A DNA stretch of 64,000 nucleotides from Lottia gigantea (lineage: Eukaryota; Mollusca; Gastropoda; Lottiidae): the NCBI RefSeq assembly GCF_000327385.1, contig NW_008707001.1:2170250-2234249 (forward strand), written 5' to 3'. The translations under genes and the position numbers were made by a program. This document shows, one piece after another, positions 1-12,900 of this stretch (positions within the stretch are counted from its first letter, which is position 1; each line of letters starts with the position of its first letter). The notes under the pieces are model-generated. The model ran no database searches and was not told where the DNA came from. It worked only from the letters and a program-made list of their open reading frames with translations.

Positions 1-107
1 GATTATTTTAGGCTCTAATATTTGGGTTGATTGTTTTAGGCTCTAATATTTGGGTTGATTGTTTTAGGCTCTAATATTTGGGTTGATTATTTTAGGCTCT
101 AATATTT
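1..107 (+). repeat. 28-bp tandem repeat that duplicates a 3' splice site
   Basis: Three full copies (1-28, 29-56, 57-84) and a partial fourth (85-107) of a 28-bp unit containing TTTTAGGCTCTAATATTT. The AG in the last copy (94-95) is the acceptor of the first hnRNP H/F exon in the window, and each upstream copy carries the same acceptor plus the first bases of the exon. Copies differ by single bases. The unit is 28 bp, so acceptors one or two units upstream would shift the frame; three units (84 bp) would keep it. Confidence 0.85.
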
Positions 108-3100
108 GTGGTGGAGAGAATGGTATTCATTTCACGTTTTCACGTGAAGGCCGCCCTAGTGGTGAGGCGTTTATAGAGTTTGAATCTCCAGATGATGTAG
201 AAATAGCAATGGGAAAACACAATGCCCATATGGGTTCAAGATACCTTGAAGGTAAGAACACCTGTGATTCCTTGAAAAGTGAGTGCTTAAATATTGGATA
301 TTTTCCTTAGTCAACTTTTATGGCACCAATTCCACTAGTCCTTTCAGACAGAGATTCCACATTGTTTGCTTTGCCAACTCTCTGCTTTGCAGATCATCAC
401 CATAGCTTATAATGTTTATATGACATTTGATTTTGTCCATTTCAGAGAGTCTACATAGCAATTTCGTTTGTCAACTTAGTGCCTTTTCAAATCCTTTCAG
501 AGAGTTCACATTGTTTATTTCATTTGTGAATTTGCCATGAAATATTTAGAATAAATCTAATTTTGTTGAAAATTTTGTGAAATGATAGTTATTACTCCTA
601 ATTTTACTATTTGTTTCCAGTGTTCCGTTCGAAACGAAGTGAAATGGATTGGGTGATCAAAAGAGCTGGTCCAAACCAACACGAAGGTTTAAATGATTCT
701 TGTGTTCGATTAAGGGGGTTGCCGTTTGGCTGCTCAAAAGAAGAAATTGCTCAGTTTTTCACAGGTAAAGATTTCCGTTTGGATTTACTCCCTACGAAAA
801 AAAAAAAAAGGAGAAAAATATGATGTAAAACATTTTAAATGTTCAGGTTTTGAGGAAAAAACAATAATGATGTTAAACTTCTTAAATGAGTCTTTTGAGC
901 ATAGAAAATCTCAGGATTGGACAAGAGTTGAATGGTTAATATGTGCTTGGTCTCGTTTTTGAAAAATCTTGCAATCAAAATGTATTAGAAGTGAATTTTA
1001 TATCCTGATAGTTCATATCAAGCTGAATTCAATATATAGATCTTTCATTGTAATCAGACTGAAATTTGAAATATTTTTGAATATATTTTGATTACAAGAT
1101 TATGTAGTTAATTAGAAGTTGGACAATTAAGAAAATATTAAATGATAACGATATTGTATTGTTGTTTTTCTCGTATCGGGAGAAAGCCTAATGTTTAATT
1201 TTGTTTTGTTTGGGTGGGTTGTAGGGTTGGAGATAGTACCGAATGGGATTATGTTGCCAGAGGATCGACAGGGTAGAAGTACGGGGGAGGCTTACGTACA
1301 GTTTGCGAACCAAACCATTGCTGAACGCTCACTTGGGAAACACAAGGAAAGGATAGGGCACAGGTGGGCGGGCCCTCGGGCTATAAACACAACACGAAAG
1401 AACCACGGGACCCTTTGGGTGGTCGGTATTGTGGGCGTGTTGGGTTAAAATCTATTTCTATTTTTCATTCTTTTCTTTTTGCTTGGATCAAATTTCAAAT
1501 AATGATTATTAACATGTTTAGAGTCACTAAAATTTTTGATTTAAAAATTGAATTTTTAGATTTTCTGTTTCAAAAGTTCAGCTTGTTTTTCGGTTGCATT
1601 TAAGTTTGAATTTTATTTTAATATTTAAATTGATTTGAAAATATACAAAAAAAGAACAAATTTAAAGTTTTTTGTAATCTAGAGATATTTTAAAAATTAA
1701 AAAAAAAGCGTTTCAAATAGCAAATTTCCTTATTTTTTCAGCACTATACACTTTACTAAGTTTATTTTTATCCCATTTTTAGGTACATTGAAATCTTCAA
1801 GAGTAGTCTAAGTGAAGCACATGCAGCATTAGGAAGTAACAGAAATATCCGCCCCCTGATGGGTGGAGGAGGAGGCGGTGGGTCCATGGGCGGCCGCCCC
1901 GGACCCTATGATAGAAATGATCGATATGGTATGGGTGCTATGGGAGGCATGGGAATGGGAGGTAACTTTGGAAGAGGAAGTCGAGGTGGAAGACAAATTA
2001 AAGGTGAGAATATTTCTAGTGGGTTTTCTTGAGGATTTCATTACCTTACTTAGAAACCTTTATTCTTGAACTAATTCTTGTAATCTATAAGGAATTGATA
2101 TCTGAATTATGTGCCTTCCTAGATACATAAAAAAAATCCACTAATATCTTTACCACAGTTTTACAGGTAGAAGGGAAGGGTTTGGAAAAGTGGTTTTTGC
2201 TTTTGCAAGGAAGCGTTAGTTGAGAGTCTTTTTACGCAGATTGTGCACATTAAGATAGTTAAAAGTTGATTGGAAGAATGAGGCTGCCTTTCCAAAATTT
2301 CTAACATTGCAATATCATAACTTTTTATTAAGTGTTTTATTAGTCCAATAGAGCAGACATGAAGGAGGCTAGATTATGTAAAGAGCGTACAAGTAACAGA
2401 TGAAAGAGTTCTTTTCAACATGACAAACCTACTAACAAAGCACTTCTGAATTTAATCAATCATTAATGTCTAAATTTTGTATTTCAGGATTTTACGATGA
2501 TGATTTTGATGATTACAGCAGTGGATATGGTGGAATGGGGGGTGGTTTTGGAGGAGGGGGAATGGGGAATAGACGTGGTATGAGAGGAGGTAGAGGGGGA
2601 ATGGGAAATAGAATGGGGGGTAACAGAATGCCTGGGTCTCAGCCTGGTAGTCAGTATAAGAGTAATACAGGACATTCAGTTCATATGAGAGGTTTACCAT
2701 TTCAAGCTCTACAGTCTGATATACAAGATGTAAGTATTCAAAATATACCATATCTTTCTTACTATTAGAGCTGGCTGTAACACAGTAGGTTGAAGTGTTA
2801 AAATCTTTGCATAACATTTGTCTGGTTTCGTCGCACAAATAGTTGTTGTTGGTTTTAACCTTGATCGGCATGTGAAAGTCATCTTTCCTCTTTATTCCAT
2901 TCCTCCCAGCTGTAAGAGGGTCTGGATAATCTGGGAAAGATCAATGCTAAAACCAGCTGTTAGACAGGATCATCATGAATTAACTAATGACTGGTTAATT
3001 TGATGTAGTGCTGAAAGTTGAACGAACTCTTTAAATTCTATTTTAGTTTTTCACTCCACTACGCCTAGTAAAAGTAGAATTTGAATATGGTTCTAATAAT

Positions 3101-4229
3101 AGACCTACTGGAGAAGCTAATGTAGATTTTGAGTCACATGCTGATGCTGTCGAGGCTATGAAAAAACACAAATGTAACATGCGTAAGTATCTATTTTCAT
3201 GCATTATAAATCTTTCAGCCAGTATTTCTGAGGCCAGCCCAGTGACTTACTACCCCTGTGATGATATGTAAAAACATTCTGATTGGACAATAATCCAAGG
3301 CCACTTGAGCAGACGGTGTCTACGACAGTGGGCAATGGAAAAAAAGTAGACTTGTGTTGCTGTCTGTATTCATTAAGCACAACAAATCATCTTGTATATC
3401 CATATTTTATTTGCATCTATATCAGATCTGTATCAGATAATGCCGCAAAAATTGAACTCCATTCTTGTCACATAAAAATCACTTTTGATGCCAGCATTCT
3501 ATTTATACCTTTCAGAACATCGCTATATAGAACTCTTCCTCAATTCAACACCAGAAGATAGTTTTAGTGGAGGAGATAATTTTGGTAACAATGGTATGGG
3601 TGCTGGAATGGGCAATGGAGCAAACAATATGATGGGAATGGGAACTATGGGTATGGGTGGTAATATGGGAGGAGGTTCGTTCGGGGGACCTGGTGGAAAT
3701 TTTAATACTGGTGGAGGATATGGTGGGGGTAAGTTATTAACTTGACAAAGAACATTATTGAAATATGATTTCTGTTTATTAATTCAACAGTATTAAATTT
3801 TAAAGCAAGTGTGCACATTTTTAAGTCAAAAAGTCAGTTGGCATTTGCTGAAACATTTTGATTTTTTTAAACCTTAATCTGTAGTTAGTAAATCAAAACT
3901 TTTTATTATTATTCATGTACCTTATTGCATACAGAATGACGTTGCGTATCTCTGCTAGCACGAAAAGGCATATAAAAACTTTCCTCTTGGATTTTTTCAC
4001 TAAACCAATTAGCTATAAGTCTTTATGTTGATTATTTGATTGGCTGTATTAACTAGTGTACAATCAAATCAAATTGATACATTCCATGAATCAAAAAAGG
4101 TAGCTATTGCAGTCAAGGTATAAGACACAGTACATTATAGCTGAAGATTTGTGAACCCATATCCAGACATCAATTCTCATTATTTTTCTATTTTCAGGAA
4201 TGATGAACGCGTACGATGCCTACAATTAA
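96..4229 (+). CDS. hnRNP H/F-family RNA-binding protein (5' end beyond window)
   Basis: Nuclear RNA-binding protein of the hnRNP H/F (GRSF1-like) family, which binds G-runs and regulates splicing and polyadenylation through three quasi-RRMs. Eight exons join in frame: 96-251, 621-764, 1225-1363, 1783-2003, 2488-2729, 3047-3182, 3516-3728, 4198-4229. The first gives the second half of qRRM1 ([11 protein letters not shown]-like, here [16 protein letters not shown]). The next two give qRRM2 ([15 protein letters not shown], then [12 protein letters not shown] and [16 protein letters not shown]). A Gly/Met/Arg-rich linker with an acidic-aromatic patch ([15 protein letters not shown]) follows, then qRRM3 ([35 protein letters not shown]) and a Gly/Met/Asn-rich tail ending MMNAYDAYN. 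About 427 codons are visible. The family call is very secure from the [11 protein letters not shown] and HRY(I/V)E(I/L)F signatures. Orthology to H1, H2, F or GRSF1 individually cannot be set here. The N-terminal half of qRRM1 lies upstream of the window. Confidence 0.95.
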
Positions 4230-6921
4230 TTACGGAACCAAAGATGTCTATAAATTTTAAAAGTTATTGTTTTAGAAAGTGAAAGATGTTCATTATGTGT
4301 ATCATATCTGGCATAGATATTGTCTAAACTGTTATTTTTTTTGTGCATTTTTTGCAGAAATGTCTCTACCACATTATAATGTGCTTCAATTTTTGTGGGG
4401 CAAAGATATTTTGGCACATCTAGGGTCGATTTGAGTACATACAAAATGTCCACATACAAATAAGATCCTGAACTTCTTTGTCTTTTGGTCAAGGCCCTGT
4501 TTGACACTAACGTTTCACAAAACACTTAAAATACAGTAATTTGATTTGTTGATAACGCATATTTTAAATTATTGACCAATCAGATTACTGGATTATGATA
4601 ATTATCCTTTGTGGATGATTTTGTGAAAGCTGGTCCATGACACCTGGACCCTGTTTCTTAAAAATTGTGCTGTAAGTGAAGAAAAACGTTATTTTTGATG
4701 TTATCAAATCGTTATTTTTGAGAACTGGGGTCTAGAGTATTTGTTCAGCATGGAAACAAACTAACACACTGTAGTACTTCTGTATGTCATAAAATCGTCC
4801 TAGATGTACATATATAGATTTGTCCCCCATGTTTTCTTTCTTTACTTATATTGTTTTTGTATATAGCAATTTTCATCTGTCACTTAGTCTTAAATCCCAA
4901 ATTTTCATATTGGAAATTAAGCTCCATATCTCACCAAATCTATACATGATGGTGAAATAATGCATCTTACAAAAAAAATTGTTGTATTTCATATAAAACA
5001 ATTGATTCGATTCTGATAACTGGGCTAAGTAACTAGACACGTTGCTTTGCATATTACATGATAAGAGTCAATTGTATTTTAAAATGGGTCAATTTTATGA
5101 ATTATCCAAAAGTGCTTTATTGCAAAAAATAGTTGTTTTTCCTTTCATGCTATTTCTTTCTATTAATTCGCTGTTAATATGAAAAGACTATCAGCAATTA
5201 TTGCATGTGGGTTTTGATGTTCTCCTTCAAAACTTCACTAGTTCAGAATTTATCATGAAGCAAATTTAATACTATAATTCATTTATCATTCATTTGAATA
5301 AAACCTGTTCAAATATATTACTTTTGTCTTCTTACAATCCTGCATAGAATAGGGTGTAAACCTCTTTCACCTGACCAGTATTATGTTTTATTATATACCT
5401 GTGTAATCCTACTATAACAATACAAAGAAAATCAGGCCTGTGTAATAATTCAATCCATTTATGTTGAATACGGTCGCACTACTTTTTTTCTACTGGAATG
5501 ATCGAGTCGATATTTTTGTTTTTATAATCTGGCTTAGCGAATTCAAAGCTGCAGTGCAATATAAAAAACCTATAGACACTGCTCAGTGACATGCAGTTTA
5601 ATCTGCTTTACATGATGTCTAACTTTCGGGGGAATCTTATAAGTGCTGACTGTGGGATCCAAACTAATTCTCCATATTCGTATGTATTTCGGCATATGTT
5701 GGGATAAAAAACCTAGGGATGGTTAGCTAGGATAAGAAACATCTAACTGGTGGAATAGAGATAGTGATTCATCTTGGGTAAAACATGAAAACTATTTAAA
5801 TTGTAGAAATATATTATAATAAATAACAAGTTTAATAATATAAAGGACAACTGTCTCTAATTAAATTATACTAAACAAATTTTAACAGTCTGATACCAGA
5901 TACACAACAGCAAACAATTCAAAACAATCAGGTCAACTATATTTTGGTGGTAGGTGGTTTAAAGTGGTAGTATTATTAAATAGATATGGCCGAAAAAAAT
6001 TGGTTAAATTTCTGAAAACTAGACAACAAAATCTAGAGAAATGTGTCTTAACTTACAGTTTCTTGCCAATAATTTTAGGACACCAAAACTAGTTCTATGT
6101 TTAAGTTGCTATGGTTTTTGATTGTTCTAATAAAATTGATGTATGAATTTTAGCCAAATAATGCCCAAATTGTGGAGAAATATATCTATGTCTTGTTTGA
6201 ATTGTCCTGGATGAGTAAAAGATATATTTTTCAAACTATATCTTATAACATATACACAATAAAATTAATAACAATCCCAAAAAACACTTCAATATTTGTG
6301 CCCTAAAGAGACAAGAACCATAAGGCCAAGTTATTGTACTTTATCACAAACACACCCCTTTCACCGAAATAACAAAGCTGATAGAAAGGGGGGAGGGAAT
6401 ACAGACCTTTGATCCAAAACTTAATCAATAGGTGTCAAAAATAATGATCATTACCCTCTTCCAATAAGTTGGAAACACCTAGTAGTTAAACTAAAAGGGA
6501 TTGTACATTTTTTGAGACGATAATTTTCTGTGAAATTTTCCTTTCTCCAAAAACTTCACTAATTATTATTGTTAATTGAAATTTTTTGATATGGAAATTC
6601 AACAATACCTAGATGAAATTTCAAATCAATACTTTTAACAAAACCCTTGTCAAATATTTTTTAGTTAACCCCCATTTTCTCATGTTCCTTTAGCAACAGT
6701 ACAATATTATCCATATGTAGCTAGATATGGATATCTACTGTTGCTATAGGAACATGCCATTTCTTAAGAATGCTTCACTGATGAGGATTTTATTCAAAAT
6801 AAATGTTGGCAGCACAAGGTTCATATTTCTGACTAAAGAAATTCAAAATTAATGTAATACAATACTTGGACAAAATTCCTGAACTCATTCATGCAAACGC
6901 CCGTTGGCTTGACAACTGTTC
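4230..6921. other. hnRNP H/F 3' UTR and tail-to-tail spacer with MICU1
   Basis: No convincing coding exon is visible on either strand. A polyadenylation hexamer AATAAA at 5297-5302 is a plausible 3' end for the hnRNP gene, giving a 3' UTR of about 1.1 kb. On the minus strand the MICU1 3' UTR starts at 6921; TTTATT at 6788-6793 is an AATAAA for that gene. Between about 4536 and 4745 lies a fragment of a dispersed palindromic repeat (ACCAATCAGATTACTGG and related), and 4085-4150 has a fragment of the MITE family seen at 12.8 and 55.1 kb. Confidence 0.6.
6681..6756. other. 76-bp near-perfect inverted repeat (hairpin) in the presumed MICU1 3' UTR
   Basis: The outer arms CATGTTCC.TAGCAACAGTA (6681-6701) and its complement at 6736-6756 pair at 20 of 21 positions. 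The inner arms pair through CCATAT/ATATGG around a loop near GTAGCTAG, with a bulge of about 4 nt. The size and arm length resemble a pre-miRNA or a tiny palindromic transposon end. It starts 166 bp beyond the MICU1 stop on the minus strand, so it may be transcribed in the 3' UTR if polyadenylation is not at 6788-6793. Confidence 0.6.
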
Positions 6922-9900
6922 TTACTCTAAGAAAAGAGACGTTTGATTTTTAGCACATTTTCCTATAGCGTTAATAAGTTTAATAAAGCCTGTATCTTTC
7001 GGTTTCTCTAAACCTCGTAATAATCTTTGTTTCATTACACTGACGAATTCTTTATCACTCAATTCACCATCATCTGAAAGTTAACATTAATATTTACATT
7101 AGCTTATATTCTTTCCATTGGACCAATACAAATTCGTGTGGTTGTTACATCACAATAATCATTGAGCGTAGTAATTTTAATCAATGATGTCTATATCATT
7201 TTACGCCATTTACAATAAATGATTCTTTAACACAACAAAGGTAAAACTTGCTATGATCAAACTGTGGAAATTTAGCTCAGAGAGAAAGTGTTTTAATAAA
7301 CCACTTGATAGTAAATATCCTGTCTACTGTGATCTCTATAGCAGTGGTTCCCAACCTTTCTCAGCCTTCACACCAATTTGTTTCATCCACATTTCCACCA
7401 TGTGATGATGTGAGTTGCTCTCAATTCAAAATGAATTCTTCTCCTACACCAGTTGGCCACACCCCTGACACCCTAGTGTCACACCCCCAGGGGGTGAAAA
7501 CACCCTAGGTTAGGAACCAGGGCTCTTTAGGAATGTGACACTAAATCAGTTAGTGGAGCTTTAAGAATGGTGCCATTTCTGTTTGCCCTATACTATAGAG
7601 AAAAGGAATATAAAGACTTACTGTTTTCATCGAATAATGTAAACACAATATCAATAACATAATCAGAGAGTTCAACTTGAGCTACAGTCTTCGCTACGTG
7701 TCGAAATGTTTCTGAAAAAAAAAAACAAAAGCATGTACACTTTGAGTATTTGGTTTGGAATGATACTATAGAGTCTTGAAATGTAGGGTCAGATGTCTTT
7801 GGTTCCTGCAATTCCACTAAAACTAAGAGTTTTATGGTGTACCTATTACAAATGCAGTTGGATATTATTAGATTAATATATTTGCGTAAATGACAACACA
7901 TAAGGATAAGTATTTCTATAATTACAGGAACCACAGACATCTGACTGAAAATTTGACTAGTACAAATTTAAGCCATTAATGGCTCTAATACACATACAAA
8001 ATTTAGAAACCTCTATTCAACGCCTTTAATAGAATAATCCAAGAGGCTTCACAAATATTCCAAGAGATATAAGTATCCATTGGGCCACAAGGGCCTTGCT
8101 CCACAAAAACTTTACCATCAATTTTATCGTAAGGTACTTCTCAATGATTCTACCCTTACAACAATGTAAAATTTTTAGTTGAATGCAGCCCCCAGGATTA
8201 CCTCTACATCTACCTACAGGGGGATTAGAATGATCCATAAGGACTCACAGGTACTCGGCCTAGGTTAAGAGTATCCAGGTTAGGCACCAGGCCGCATATT
8301 CTCGAAACGATATTAGCGCTAGGATGTCCTAGGTTCTTATCATCTAACATTGATTTTAGCGCTAAGATCGTTTCGAGAATATGTGACCAGGTCTCCTCTA
8401 AATCTACCTACCCATATCAATAGAAACACCAGCAAGATGGTAAAAACTTAGAGCTGTATCTACATCATTAATACTCTTTAAAAACAACCAGAAATTATAA
8501 TACTCTTCAAATGTAACACCCTGAAAAATATATATCATATAAACTGTATTATACATTAAAATTATCAGGTGAAAGTAATCTTAAAAACAATATAATTGAA
8601 AATACGAAAGCACAGGCCGATAAAAAAACTCAGCAACAGCAATTACTGTTATGTGCAGATAATAGTGGCACAAAATAATTAGTTATAGGATAATGAAGAA
8701 GGCACTATTTCAACCAAAAATATCCAATTCTTGAGGGATCTTTCAAGTACATAGCAGGCAGAACATAGTCTCACTTATTCTCATCATCATATCACTCATC
8801 ATCCTTCGAGGTCAAACTAGGACCCTCTTACCTACATCACCAACCGGATAAAAAAAATCAACTTGACCTAATATTGCCCCGCTCTATCACCCACACCATT
8901 TTATGTGTTTTTTTTAATATAACTTCAGACAGTTCTGTTAAATAACTGACCTTGGCTTCTTCTTTGAATTTCCGCTTAACACGTCTGATCATTCTGCTAC
9001 GTTTAACATCAGGTAAACCAGCGTAGCTTAATAACGCCTTACTGAAATCTTTCTCACTGATCTTCCCATCTTCATTTATTACACGATTGAACTAAAATAA
9101 ACATAATATTAGATTGAGTTTTACATCTCATTTACCATTTTCATGTGCTTGACAAGGCTAATGAAATAAGATAGTGGACCACAGCCATATACGCCCACCA
9201 TGGCATGCGGATGGTAAAAACGAAACATCCATTTTAAGTTTCATCAAAATCGGTTGAAAACTAAGAGAGTAATAGCATATTCAAGATTTTGGGGCAAGGG
9301 CAATAACTCTGTTTCTAACAGTCGAAAATAGCTCAAATTCGAACTTGATCTTCGTTTTTTAACACATACCGAATGAAAATCAACAACATACAAGTTACAT
9401 ACACCAACAAGATTCTCTGAAAAAGGAGCCTACTTAATAACACAATATGTAATTTAGAATTTGCATCCAGTATGCAAGTCTCTTCAACTTCATTTGGATT
9501 TTGTCGTAAGTTCGACAGCCCCAGAGATGCCTTTTAGAGTCAACCTGGTGGCCATTTTAAATCCATTCAATAACATAACAATATACTTTTGTTAATGGGC
9601 CCTTAAATAAAAACTAAAGCCCATACCTCAATTTTCAGAATTTCTCTTTGAAGTTGTCTTTGGAAATCGAGAAACACTTTGACTGTGAGTTTTTTGTTGG
9701 TGTCTTCACCGAAGAAGTAAGAAGAGAGAGCCGAACTCATGCCTTTATTAACGTTACCCGTGACTGATCTATCACGATGCCTTTTACCTACTGTTGTTTG
9801 ACATCGTAATATCTCCTGTACCTACAAATACATCAGATATCATCAGAAATCAACAATCAGCATTGGTTTAATTTTCTATGAAGTGTCTTACTTAATTATT

Positions 9901-12900
9901 GAAATTTCAAAATCACATTTGATTGACAGCAAGCATTTGATTCCAAGATAATGAGAAGTGTCATGGTCGCTTAATTGAGTCATTTTGATTCTATGGGAGT
10001 GTAAACACATGGTCGCTCGTCGCGTAATGAAGGTGGTCGCTTATCAGTCGTTAATTATATTGAAAAGTTGTAGGGGGGACTTTATTGCTGTCACATATTG
10101 TAGGTGATCGTTTAATAAAGGTGGGTACATAAGCAGGCTATACTGTAATTTGCTCCCTCTGTCGACTTCTTAACAACTACCTAATATGACCGAACTATGA
10201 CTTATTTAAAATATATAAGCTTATTGAACAAACAAATTTTTATTCCATCTAAAGTGAAAAGATGCTATCTTTTTTAAAACAATTTCAAATATAACTTACT
10301 TTACAGAATTCTTCCGAATCAACTTCACCATCTCCATTTAAATCAAACATCTGAAATGCTATCTGGAAATTTCTAGGTGGGGCTGAAAAATAATGATATT
10401 ACCAAGTTATGGTTTCAGTATTACCTGTATTTGATAAGTTACAGTTGATATCATCAAGGACAAAGTTTTGGCAAAGATGCTGTCTGAGTGGTCGTCAACA
10501 TGAGGGCTTCACCATGAAGGCAGGGGATGGTGACACAACATGCTTATTGGAAAGAAACAAAAAGGGGCCAAACTGACAGTATGTCAAATGACTAGAGCGC
10601 ATGATATATTGAAAAAACATGTTTTGAGTATACCAGACAACTTGACATAAGTAAAATGTGAGAAAGTAATAATGATATACATTTAATTGGCTAATGAAGG
10701 GAGGTAATAATTCATGAAATGGGCTAATGAAGGGAGGTTATCATTCAGATGTAATGGGCTAATGAATTTAAGTAATCATTTAGATGTAATGGACTAATAA
10801 AGGGAGGTAATCATTCAGATGTAAATGGATATAACTTACTAGAAAGAATAGTAAGAAGAAAGATGTAATCAGAGAATGATATTAAACCACTCTGTCCTAG
10901 TTTACAGAAGATACTATCATCGCCTACATCAATCTTTTCATCATAGTTATTTTTCTGAAATACATAAAATACATGACATGTTTTACGAGCATTAACTGAA
11001 TTTTTGAAAAAACCAAATATCTTACATCCAAAATTTGAAATTTGAGGTTTTGAATAGACTGGTAATTACAGCCAAATCTTCCAGAGCATAGATGGTAATG
11101 TCAAGCACAAAGGGTGATTTGGTGCCAAATTTATTGTGAACACACTTAAGTGAAAAATCCACAAAAACTGTCTAATTTTGCACACAAAAAAACATCTGGA
11201 GATCAAATTTCAAATTAATGTTTGGAGCTTCTATTAGATATAAATACAACCAAATCCACAGACAAGCTTTACCATTAACAGCAATATCTTCAGTTTTTAA
11301 TGCCATTCTATTTGATTATGCAAGTTCTTTATCATTACACAAGCTACTGAGCTCACCATCTTAATGTATCAACTGTCTCAAAGACCATAGATTGAAATTC
11401 ACCTTGAAACTCTTAGGGGTGACTTCGATTGAAACTCTAGGGTAGAGCTAGAGTAAATGGAGAAACGATGTGATTACTATCCGTGAGCATTATGAGTGAG
11501 AGTCACAAACGAATTTGATCAAGCTAAGTTAGCTAAGGCAATTTGGCGGCAATTTAAACCATATATGGCCATTCCTTGGAGGCATGTTCACTCATGTTTG
11601 ACCCAGACCAAAGCTTCTAACTGGGTCAAATATTACATTACAAGAGTCACAATAAATCAGTTTGGTTTTGACTCTGTTCAGTCAAACCTGAGCTCCAATC
11701 AAAGTCACCCCAAGATATCAAGATGGTTTGCCAGCTAATTCTACTACAATATGGTAATAATATATCAATAGATAGCCTCTAGTCTATTTGTAGCACACAC
11801 TGTAGCAGCATATAAATAAATAAACAAGGTAAAAAGATAAGCAGCAAGAAATGAGACTTTTTCTGTGAGTCACAAAGTGTTGAGTCAACTGTGTCTTTCT
11901 ACCAGCAGTTTTCCTTCATCACTGAGTTGACCTCTAATATGCCAAACATAATGTCAATATGGTATATATGATAGACCTTCTTTCATGGGAAAATTAACAT
12001 CAGATTTAACCGGTCATAAAAAAAATGTCCTACTGACAACAAAATATTATTATATCAACCGACTTGTCTGTGACGTTCATAGAAGAATCAAGAATACTTT
12101 TACAATGTTTACAGAAATTAGTAGTCCAAGGGATAGATAGATTGAAACTTGGAATTTAGAATAATAATTGAAGTATTTTAAGATAATTGAACAATATAAA
12201 AAGTTTAGTAAATGACAAATACAAGAAAAAAGAAATAGTCAGTCAAAAATTAACTACATGCAATTAATGAACAACGGTTTCGGACTCAAATTCATGACTG
12301 GGATACATTGGGGATTAAACATACTTGACATTCGGAACCACGTCAAGACTCAGACCTCTGGCATTCGGTTCTTTTATTTTACAGTCCAGCACCAAACTAT
12401 GATTTAGATTGTGGACCACAAACTACATGCAAATTGGTAACAAAATCAGATAAGTTTTGGTCAATAGCATTTTTGACAGACAAGCGGACATGTCCGGCAA
12501 ATATGGCAAAATCAACAACCCTAATATATACAGTATGAAATCACCCATACTGTCAGCTCTCATTTGTTAGAAAATGATGTTAAGATGTTGTAAATGGGAC
12601 CATAAAAACATACAAAGGTTATTTAACATTAAATTGGTGAGATTTTGAGGGAAGAGTTTAATTCACTGGTTTGGTGACACATGTTAGTTTTAAAATGGAT
12701 TATTCAACAAACGCAGGGATTAACATCACTGGGAGGAAATGATATGATCAAACTAATCATCATCTTAACAATGTCAAGCTATAACAAACTGTACCTTATA
12801 CCTTGACTTCAATAGTCACTATTCTTGTATCATGAAAGTGTGAAAATGCATTAATTTGATTGGATTGTATGCTGCTGACTACAGCCAATCATAGCCCTGG

